The notes below the pieces were generated by a model. The model searched no databases, was not told where the DNA came from, and saw only the letters and a list, made by a program, of their open reading frames with translations. The position numbers and the translations under genes are program-made. Shown in pieces: positions 56,893-64,000 of a stretch of DNA of 64,000 nt. This stretch comes from Hyphomonas sp. (GTDB lineage: Bacteria > Pseudomonadota > Alphaproteobacteria > Caulobacterales > Hyphomonadaceae). The first letter of the stretch is position 1. Every line of letters begins with the position of its first letter. The DNA lies in assembly GCA_017792365.1 (NCBI GenBank), contig CP051229.1, forward strand, positions 1 through 64,000, read 5' to 3'.

Positions 56893-59162
56893 GTGAACAG
56901 GGTTTATCCTCTTGATGTGTCTGCCAGCTATGCGGGGTCCGCCCACGCATCGGCGCAGAGCACGGGGCCGGAAGGGCTGGACGCAGGTCCATCCCTTCAG
57001 GGGATCATCCGTTCCATCCGCAGACGGCTCAGCGTCATGCTGGCCGTCCTGCTCCTGACTTTCGCTGCGGTCGCTGTCTTCACCTTCCAGCTGACGCCGG
57101 TCTATTCGGCGACAGCCAGCGTCATCGTGAACACCCGCGATGAACGCGTCATCGACATCGGCTCGGTGATCTCCGGCATGCCGGCGGACACCGCCTTTCT
57201 CGATACCGAAGTCGAAATCCTGCGCAGCCGCGCACTAGCCGAGAAGGTCGTCAACCGTCTCGACCTGATGGCCGATCCGGACTTCAACTACACGCTCGTC
57301 GAGCCGGGAGAGGAGGCCAGCCAGCCTTCGCCGATCCTGAGCTTCTTCACCGGCATGCTGTCCGGCGGGGGCGATGATGAGACCGAGACCACCGACGATC
57401 CTGATGCGATTGCGAGGATGCTGCGCGAGGATGTTGTTTCTGGCGTGCAGGGTTCGTTCGAGGTCAACCGCGTCGGCGCGACCTACCTGATCGAGATCAG
57501 CGCAAGCAGCGGAGATCCCGAGAAGGCGGCGCTGCTCGCGAACACGCTCTCGCAGGTCTATCTCGATTACCAGCGCGACACGAAATACGACGCGACACGG
57601 CGCGCCCGCGAGTGGCTCGACGAACGCGTGGTTCAGTTGCGCGAAGAGGTGCGCGACGCCGAAAGCCAGGTCGAATCCTACCGTGCGCGCAGCGGCCTGC
57701 TGTCGACCGAAGGGATGACGCTGACCGAGCAGGCGATCCGCGACACCAACGCCCAGCTGACATCGGCCCAGTCGGAACTCGCCGAAAAGCGGGCCCGGCT
57801 GCAGAACGTCAACGCTCAGATCACGTCGGGTCGCGACGCCGATACGATCGCCGAGGCGCTGAACTCGGCCGCGATCACCGATCTTCGCCGCCAGCAGACC
57901 GAGCTGATCCAGCGCAAGGCGCAGCTGCAGACCCGCTATGGCGAGGCGCACCCGCAGGTTATCCGCGTCATGAACGAGGAAGCCGACCTGCAGCGCCAGA
58001 TCAACGCCGAATTGCGCAGGATCGTGTCGTCGCTCGAACAGGACGTGATGATCGCACGTGCGCGCGTCGGCGAATTGCAGGGCGCGCTGGACCGGCACAA
58101 GTCTGAACTCACCGGCAACAACCAGGACGCCGTCGCCCTGGCCGAGCTGCAGCGTGAGGCGGAAGCGAGCCGCTCGCTCTATGAGGAATTCCTCAATCGC
58201 TTCAAGGAAACGACCCAGCTCGACGGCATCACCGAGTCTGACGCGGTGATCAATTCGGTTGCGTCGGTGCCGCGCAGCCCAGCTTCCCCAACCAGCCGCT
58301 CAACCTTGCGCTTGGCCTGATCCTCGGCCTCGCGCTCGCCGGCGCCGCGGGCCTGCTGACGGAGCTGCTGGACAATTACATCTCTTCGCCCGACGAGGCG
58401 GAACAGGCGACTGGCGTGCCATTCATGGGCCAGATCCCGCTGCTGCCCGCCGCTGCGCGCAAGCTGTCGCCGGCCGATTATCTCGTCGAGAAGCCGCATA
58501 CCGGTTTTGCCGAAGCCTTCCGGAACCTGCGTGCGTCGATCATGTTCGCCGACCTCGACAAGGCCGCAAAGACGGTCGCGATCGTTTCCTCGCTGCCCGA
58601 GGAGGGCAAGACCAGCATGACCTACTGCCTTGGTCGCATGGCTTCGATGTCTGGCACCAAGACGATTGTCATCGATGGCGACTTGCGCCGCCGGCAGCTG
58701 ACCGAAGTTGCGGGCATCGAACCGGAATCGGGCCTCCTGGAATACCTGTTCGGGGAAGCCCGCCTGTCGGACGCTGTGATGACCGACGACAAGACCGGGC
58801 TGGATATCCTGCCGCTGACGGATCGCAAGCACACCCCGCGCGACGTGTTCGGCTCACGCGCCTTCGATGCGCTGATGAACATGCTGCAGCAGACCTACGA
58901 CCTGATCATCATCGACACCGGACCGGTGCTGCTGATGGCGGAGACCCGCGTCGTGACCTCGAAGGTTGATCAGGTGGTGGTCGCCTGCCGCTGGCGCAGC
59001 ACGCCGCGCGGCACGCTGAAGGACACGCTCAAGATCCTGCACGACTTCCACGCAAACGTCGCCGGCGTCGTCCTGACCTTCGTCGACCTTCGCAAGCGGG
59101 CGCACAATTCCTACGCCGGATCGAGCTACAAGGCGTACGCGAAGTATTACAGCGCCGACTAG
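56893..59162 (+). CDS. Wzc-like polysaccharide co-polymerase and tyrosine autokinase, frameshifted
   Basis: About 755 residues when joined. N-terminal Wzz domain with helix (LAVLLLTFAAVAVFTFQ), a long periplasmic coiled coil (about residues 200-440), second helix (LALGLILGLALAGAAGLL), then a BY-kinase: Walker A SSLPEEGKTS, A' VIDGDLRRR, B LIIIDTG. The tail NSYAGSSYKAYAKYYSAD is a tyrosine cluster for autophosphorylation. The frame changes near 58275 between SVASVP and PSFPNQPLNLALG. Controls chain length and export. GTG start with GGAG upstream. Confidence 0.9.
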
Positions 59163-60340
59163 TCGCCAGCGAGTGACGCGGCGAGCGCGGCGAATCCGGT
59201 TTCGAGATCCGCGATCAGGTCTTCGGGCGCTTCCAGCCCGACGCTGAGACGGATGAGCTTGCCGCCGAAGTCCGGACTGGTGCTGGTGCGCTTCAGCTGC
59301 GGATCGCACGGGATGGCGAGGCTCTCATAGCCGCCCCACGAAAATCCGAGACCAAACAACTCCAGCGCATTGAGAAACGCGTTGACGTCTTTGGTGTCAG
59401 CCGGCGGCGCGAGGCTGAAGGCGAACAGGCCGGCGGCGCCGGAAAAGTCCCGCTTCCAGAGGTCGTGATAGGCGTCACCCGGCAGAGCAGGGTGAAGCAC
59501 GCGCGCAACCTCCGGCCGGTCAGCTAGCCAGGCGGCGACGTGGCGTCCGGACGCGTCATGGCGATCCATGCGCGTTGTCATCGTCCGCAGGCCGCGCAGC
59601 ACGAGGTAGGCGTCGTCGGGTGACACCGACAGGCCGAGATTGGTGATGACCTGCTTGATGCGCCCCGAAAGGTCTTCATCGCGCGTGACGATCGAACCGC
59701 CGAGCAGGTCCGCGGAGCCGCCCGGATACTTGCTGGTCGCCTGCACCGAAATGTCGACGCCAAGGTCGAGCGGCTTGTGGAAGTGGCCCGCGCCCCAGGT
59801 GTTGTCGAATACCGTGGCGACGCCGGCTGCGCGCGCGGCGGCGGCAATGGCCGGGGTGTCGGAGACTTCAAACGTCATCGAGCCAGGGCTCTCGAGGAAG
59901 ACGACACAGGTCTCCGGCCGGATCATGGTGGCGATGTCCGCGCCGATGTCCGGCGGGAAATATTCCGTCTCGCAGCCCCATTGCTTCATCGTCTGATCGC
60001 AGAAGCGGCGTGTCGGACCATAGACGTTGTCGCAGACGAGGATGTGCTTGCCGGGCGAGGCCAGCGCCATGATCGGGACCGTGCAGGCCAGCAGGCCGGA
60101 CGACACGAGGTGACAGTGCTCGGCCTGTTCAAGCTCGCAGAGCGCAGCCTTCAGCGCGCGGTGCGTGGCGGTGCCGTGGATGCCGTAGGTCCACACGCCC
60201 GGCCGGAACATGTCCTCGGCCTTGTCGAGCAGTACAGTCGATGCGCGCTGGACCGGCGGATTGACGCCGCCATTGTCGACCTTCGGGTCCCGTCCGGCAT
60301 GGACGATGCGGGTCTCCGTCCTGCGCGGGCCGCGTGCCAT
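59159..60340 (-). CDS. metC: Cystathionine beta-lyase
   Basis: 393-residue Cys/Met-metabolism PLP enzyme. PLP lysine K204 in QATSKYPGG. TYGIHGTATHRAL and SSGLLACTVPIMAL are typical of the MetC branch, though cystathionine gamma-lyase-type activity cannot be excluded. It follows sseA by seven bases on the same strand, forming a sulfur operon. Its stop overlaps the stop of the Wzc-like gene. Confidence 0.88.
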   Translation of the reverse strand: MARGPRRTETRIVHAGRDPKVDNGGVNPPVQRASTVLLDKAEDMFRPGVWTYGIHGTATHRALKAALCELEQAEHCHLVSSGLLACTVPIMALASPGKHILVCDNVYGPTRRFCDQTMKQWGCETEYFPPDIGADIATMIRPETCVVFLESPGSMTFEVSDTPAIAAAARAAGVATVFDNTWGAGHFHKPLDLGVDISVQATSKYPGGSADLLGGSIVTRDEDLSGRIKQVITNLGLSVSPDDAYLVLRGLRTMTTRMDRHDASGRHVAAWLADRPEVARVLHPALPGDAYHDLWKRDFSGAAGLFAFSLAPPADTKDVNAFLNALELFGLGFSWGGYESLAIPCDPQLKRTSTSPDFGGKLIRLSVGLEAPEDLIADLETGFAALAASLAGD

Positions 60341-60347
60341 GGTTCAC

Positions 60348-61211
60348 TCAGTCCTGTTCGACGGGGAGCCCTGCGTCGACCGCGCCCCATTCGGCCCACG
60401 ATCCGTCATAGACAGCTGAATCATCGTGTCCGGCGATTGCCTGCGCCAGCGAGAGCACGGCGGCGGTGACGCCGGAGCCGCAGGTGTTGACGATTGGGCG
60501 ATCCATCCTGACGCCGCGCTCGGCGAACAGCGCCTTCAGTTCCTCGGCGCTCTTCATGCGTCCGTCGGCGGCGATCAGATCGCCATACGGCACGTTGATG
60601 GAGCCCGGGATGTGCCCGCGACGCAGGTTCGGACGCGGTTCATCGACCTTGCCCGGGAAGCGCTCCGGCGAGCGGGCGTCGACGATCTGGGCGCTCTTGT
60701 CCGCTGCGAGCTCTTCCATGCGCGCCTTGTCGCGAACGAGGTCGCTGCGGAGGCGGACCGTGAAATGCCGGTCCGTGCTGGTCAGCTCCGGGAGGTCTTC
60801 GACCTCGCCGCCGATGGCTTTCCAGGCTGCAAGACCGCCGTCGAGAACCGCCACATCGTCATGGCCCATCACGCGGAACATCCACCATGCACGGGCGGAC
60901 GCGAGATAGCCGTTCTGGTCGTAGCAGATGATGCGGTGGCCATCGCCAAGACCAAGGCGCCGCGAGCGCGATGCGAACTTCTCGGCGCTTGGCAGCATGT
61001 GGGGCAGGTCGCTCGACGTGTCGGCGATGTCGTCGATATCGAAGTGCCGCGCGCCGGCGATGTGCTGGCTCTCGTAGAGTTCCTTGCCGGTCGGCGAGGC
61101 GCCCGGCATCGTCCATGTCGCGTCGAGAATCCTGACGTCGGGCGCGGAAATGTGCTGGAGCAGCCACTCCGCCGAGACGATGGGAGATTCAGGCTTGAAG
61201 CGGGCGATCAT
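60348..61211 (-). CDS. sseA: 3-mercaptopyruvate sulfurtransferase
   Basis: 287 residues, two rhodanese domains. The catalytic Cys is C244 in the loop CGSGVTA, the signature of mercaptopyruvate rather than thiosulfate sulfurtransferase. The first domain has CYDQNGYLASARAWW. ATG at 61211 (MIARFKPESP) starts the domain; the longer reading is not similar to the family. Confidence 0.93.
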   Translation of the reverse strand: MIARFKPESPIVSAEWLLQHISAPDVRILDATWTMPGASPTGKELYESQHIAGARHFDIDDIADTSSDLPHMLPSAEKFASRSRRLGLGDGHRIICYDQNGYLASARAWWMFRVMGHDDVAVLDGGLAAWKAIGGEVEDLPELTSTDRHFTVRLRSDLVRDKARMEELAADKSAQIVDARSPERFPGKVDEPRPNLRRGHIPGSINVPYGDLIAADGRMKSAEELKALFAERGVRMDRPIVNTCGSGVTAAVLSLAQAIAGHDDSAVYDGSWAEWGAVDAGLPVEQD

Positions 61212-61712
61212 GGTGCGCGGCGGTCTCCCGTGAACTGGTTCTTCTGATCGCTTAACTACCCAGCGTTGCTCGCGCAAGCCGACGTTCGCCTGTCCGTCTG
61301 GTCGCGCGACAGCATAAATCGACAGGTGAAAAGCCGCTGAGCGGCCAACTCGCTTGCTGCGGTGTGTCCGATCCCGGCACACGTCCCCGCGCGCGTAATC
61401 CTGTCAGCTAACTGTCTGAAAACTCGCCCATTATCGTGTATTTTTTCGGGCATTCACCATTTCTGCCCCACTGGGGCGAAGGTCCTTTTTTCGCGCCCCG
61501 GTAAGGTTTATCGCACTCCTTACGACTTCGTAGGATTTGTGGGGTCCCTAAAAATCGCCAGCGCACGCCCGGTTGTTAATCAGCAGGCGATGGCTGTTTG
61601 GGGGGCGAACGGACCGACGGGGATCGTGGGGAAATGACCGCGCGGTGGGGACCAGCATGGTTAGCGAAATCCGCCGCAGGTTGGTGCGAATGTTGCGTGA
61701 CGGGTGGTCTGA
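61212..61712. other. 500-base intergenic region
   Basis: Divergent region between sseA and the sugar transferase. It is more AT-rich than its surroundings, with a T-run after GTGTA (61439-61446), a GCCCC-ACT-GGGGC hairpin near 61470-61482 followed by a second T-run, and AAAAATCG near 61550. No gene is supported. It likely holds the sugar transferase promoter and a long leader; I cannot place either exactly. Confidence 0.4.
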
Positions 61713-62435
61713 ATGACCACACAGGGTGCGAAGTCGATGCGGTACGGTACAGCGGTTGAGGCTGCTCGCCTTCAGGGCGACGCGAAGCTGCAGGGTCAAG
61801 GGCCCGTCCGCGTGTCGACCGCCGCCACGAGCGTCGCAAAACGCGTGATGGACATCGTCCTCGCCCTTGCGGCGATCATCTTCGCTTTCCCGCTCCTGAT
61901 AGCTCTCGCGCTCCTCGTGAAGCTAACGGATGGCGGCCCGATCCTCTATGGACACCGGCGCGCCGGCCGCGGCGGCAAGGAATTCGTCTGCTACAAGCTG
62001 CGCACGATGCGCACCGATGCGGCGCAGCGTCTGGCTGACCTCCTCGCGCGCGATCCGGTGGCGGCCGCCGAATGGGCCCAGTATCGCAAGCTGCGTCACG
62101 ACCCGCGTGTGACGCCGATCGGCAGGCTTCTCCGCAGAAGCAGCCTCGACGAGCTCCCGCAGCTGCTCAACATTCTGGCGGGCGACATGTCGGTGATCGG
62201 CCCGCGTCCGATCACGGCCGAGGAGACCCAGTTCTACGGCGACGATTCGGTCTTCTACAGCGCCGTCCGTCCGGGCGTTCTCGGTCTGTGGCAGGTGAAT
62301 GGCCGCAACCTCTTGAGCTACGACGAACGGATCGACTTCGACGTTCAGTACGTCAGCCAGTGGTCGATGTGGCTGGACATCAAGATCCTGTTCCTCGCGG
62401 TCCCGGTCGTCCTGTTCGGCAAGGGCGCCTACTAG
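61713..62435 (+). CDS. Initiating sugar transferase (ExoY/WcaJ-like)
   Basis: 240 residues. A single N-terminal helix (VMDIVLALAAIIFAFPLLIALALL), then the polyprenol-phosphate hexose-1-phosphate transferase domain: LYGHRRAGRGGKEFVCYKLRTM, RLLRRSSLDELPQLLNILAGDMSVIGPRP and PGVLGLWQVNGRN. This is the short monotopic form that starts EPS repeat synthesis on undecaprenyl phosphate. It lies apart from the main export operon. Confidence 0.93.
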   Translation: MTTQGAKSMRYGTAVEAARLQGDAKLQGQGPVRVSTAATSVAKRVMDIVLALAAIIFAFPLLIALALLVKLTDGGPILYGHRRAGRGGKEFVCYKLRTMRTDAAQRLADLLARDPVAAAEWAQYRKLRHDPRVTPIGRLLRRSSLDELPQLLNILAGDMSVIGPRPITAEETQFYGDDSVFYSAVRPGVLGLWQVNGRNLLSYDERIDFDVQYVSQWSMWLDIKILFLAVPVVLFGKGAY

Positions 62436-62616
62436 CAAAATCCCCCGACATCACGGGTGAATCGGCGTCTGCACGGCTCTGACGAGTTGTCCAGCATTGC
62501 TCATAATTCATGAGAAATCCCCCGATTTCACCATTCACGCCACTAAATCGGCCAATCCGCGTTGACTAGCTGTTAAGCGGCTACCTGCGAGGGTGGCGCC
62601 GGAAGAGAAGGTGTGA

Positions 62617-62904
62617 ATGACCCCCAAGGAATTGACCGCATCGCGGCCGATTCGACGTGCGAGCCGAAGGCGCACCGCAGCGGCGGGCGCAATGGCTGAC
62701 GGGCGATACCGTCAAGCTACGGCGCATGTTCCCGAGGGGGCTTCCGAAGCGGACGACGAGCCGATGAACTACGAGACGCCGTTATCAGACGTCGGCATGG
62801 TCGACGAGAAATGGCCCGCCTGGAAGGTGACGGTCTTCGTGCTCGCATTCTGCGGCTCGTTCTGGACCGGCGTCGTCTATCTGCTGGCGCGTTTGCTCGC
62901 CTGA
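62617..62904 (+). CDS. Small membrane protein
   Basis: 95 residues: basic N-terminal half, one C-terminal helix (VTVFVLAFCGSFWTGVVYLLARLLA). GAGAAGG stands before the ATG. No family recognised; 180 bases after the sugar transferase on the same strand and possibly part of its operon. Confidence 0.6.
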   Translation: MTPKELTASRPIRRASRRRTAAAGAMADGRYRQATAHVPEGASEADDEPMNYETPLSDVGMVDEKWPAWKVTVFVLAFCGSFWTGVVYLLARLLA

Positions 62905-62921
62905 CATCGCGCAGGTCTGGC

Positions 62922-63884
62922 TCAGGCATACCAGTCGGGAACCGGCAGGCCTTTCTCCGCAAGAAACTCTGCATTGTAGAGCTTGGACAGGTAGCGGTTT
63001 CCATAATCGCACAGGATCGTCACGACGGTTGAGCCGGGGCCGAGCTGCTTCCCGAGCTCGATCGCGCCGGCAATGTTGATGCCCGACGAACCGCCGAGGC
63101 ACATGCCTTCTTCCAGCGTGAGATCGAAGATCAGCTTCAGCGCCTCCGCGTCGTTGATGCGCCGGGCGTCATCGACTTCGACGCCTTCAAGGTTCGCCGT
63201 GATCCGCGACTGGCCGATGCCTTCGGTGATCGAGGTGCCCTCGGACTTCAGCTCGCCGTTCTTGTAGTATTCATAGAGCGAGGCGCCGCCCGGGTCTGCG
63301 ATGCCGATCCGGACGTTCTTGTTGCGCTCCTTGAGCGCCATCGACACGCCGCCCAGCGTGCCGCCCGAGCCGACCGCGCAGATGAAACCGTCGACCTTTC
63401 CGTCGGTCTGGTCCCAGATTTCGGGGCCGGTGGTTTCGTAGTGCGCCTTGCGGTTGGCGACGTTGTCGAACTGGTTGGCCCAGATCGCCCCGTTCGGCTC
63501 CGAGGCTGCAAGCTCTTCTGCAAGCCGGGAGGAATACTTCACGTAATGGTTCGGGTTGGCGTAGGGGACGGCGTCGACCTCGACGAGCTTTGCGCCCAGG
63601 GAGCGGATCGCGTCCTTTTTTTCTTTCGACTGGGTGCGCGGCATGACGATGACGGACCGGTAGCCGAGCGCGTTGCCGACGACCGCGAGGCCGATGCCGG
63701 TATTGCCCGCGGTGCCTTCGACGATGACGCCGCCGGGCTTGAGCTCACCGGAAGCCTCTGCGTCGCGGATGATGCCGAGCGCCGCCCGGTCCTTCACGGA
63801 CTGGCCCGGATTGAGGAATTCAGCCTTGCCGTAGATGCGGCGCGCCGCAGATTGGATCGCATCGATCACGTTCCGCATCATCAT
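62922..63884 (-). CDS. cysK: Cysteine synthase A, N-terminal segment missing
   Basis: 320 residues. O-acetylserine sulfhydrylase: PLP lysine in AEFLNPGQSVKDRAAL, phosphate loop EGTAGNTGIGLA, GSGGTLGG, and a C-terminal SSGINIAGA. The usual N-terminal block with GNTPLI and about a dozen further residues is absent: VIDAI runs through QSAARR straight to IYGKAEF. Enzymes of this family rarely lack it. This could be a real deletion, damaging a conserved strand, or an assembly error. Confidence 0.88.
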   Translation of the reverse strand: MMMRNVIDAIQSAARRIYGKAEFLNPGQSVKDRAALGIIRDAEASGELKPGGVIVEGTAGNTGIGLAVVGNALGYRSVIVMPRTQSKEKKDAIRSLGAKLVEVDAVPYANPNHYVKYSSRLAEELAASEPNGAIWANQFDNVANRKAHYETTGPEIWDQTDGKVDGFICAVGSGGTLGGVSMALKERNKNVRIGIADPGGASLYEYYKNGELKSEGTSITEGIGQSRITANLEGVEVDDARRINDAEALKLIFDLTLEEGMCLGGSSGINIAGAIELGKQLGPGSTVVTILCDYGNRYLSKLYNAEFLAEKGLPVPDWYA

Positions 63885-63967
63885 TCACCTTCACCTCCGA
63901 GAGCGCCACTGATCCGCGCGCCTTTTCGACCGTAAAGGCTGGGAACAAAAGCTGTACACGAAAGCCA

Positions 63968-64000
63968 TGATCGAGAACAACCAATACGCTGCTTTTCTTG
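63968..64000 (+). CDS. Possible start of a gene cut by the window edge
   Basis: ATG at 63968 opens a frame (MIENNQYAAFL) that is still open at the edge. The ribosome site ACGAAAG is weak. Too short to identify. Confidence 0.25.

Noticed and set aside
61465-61500. Terminator-like hairpin with T-run near 61480
   Set aside because: The GCCCC/GGGGC stem is short and eight bases separate it from the T-run; no upstream plus-strand gene would need it.

Overview
The window reads as chromosomal DNA from a GC-rich alphaproteobacterium. The layout 23S-5S-initiator tRNA-Met at the left edge is typical of alphaproteobacterial rRNA operons. The split glycine decarboxylase (gcvPA + gcvPB) behind a glycine riboswitch, an HWE/HisKA_2-type sensor kinase, TTG/GTG starts and a probable leaderless feoA fit that group. 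A Hyphomonadaceae/Caulobacterales-like bacterium is my best guess, but that rests on gene style only.

Layout. 0-0.7 kb: end of an rRNA operon. 0.8-4.2 kb: a three-gene DevBCA/MacB-like ABC exporter and a broken thioredoxin-like gene. 4.4-6.5 kb: ferrous iron uptake (feoAB) behind a Fur-like operator. 6.5-11.3 kb: glycine cleavage operon (gcvT-gcvH-gcvPA-gcvPB, minus strand) under a tandem glycine riboswitch. 11.3-31.5 kb: housekeeping and catabolic genes, including an epoxide hydrolase, panD, a CAT-anticodon tRNA, a serine hydrolase, a pair of acyl-CoA dehydrogenases resembling the large and small subunits of a PimCD-type enzyme, a glycosyltransferase, a threonine aldolase, a GGDEF-EAL protein, a MORN-repeat protein and uvrB. 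27.5-28.5 kb is non-coding and rich in large inverted repeats.

31.5-34.1 kb is a small island of lower GC with three genes I cannot name: a multi-helix membrane protein, an exported protein with an OmpA-like stretch, and a divergent HEPN-like protein. It is followed by repeat-laden spacers (34.1-35.7 kb) around an HTH gene. 35.7-47 kb: fbp, a TetR regulator, a possible small RNA near a perfect FNR/FixK-type box, lemA with a DUF2207 gene, a patatin-like lipoprotein, a sensor kinase with a receiver-only response regulator, and small envelope proteins.

47-62.9 kb is an exopolysaccharide locus. It holds glycosyltransferases, an O-antigen-ligase/polymerase-like protein, Wza-like export protein, an outer-membrane beta-barrel, a Wzc-like co-polymerase/tyrosine kinase and an initiating sugar transferase. 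It also carries a ParA-type ATPase with a small overlapping partner and a PPP-family phosphatase, which may position and switch the machinery. Sulfur amino-acid genes (metC-like, sseA, cysK) sit inside and beside it.

Caution: at least eight genes here can only be read as whole proteins by changing frame, often at short homopolymers or GC repeats. In several cases the restored frame also restores a start-stop overlap with the next gene. The assembly therefore probably carries indel errors, and I treat these genes as intact in the organism unless noted.
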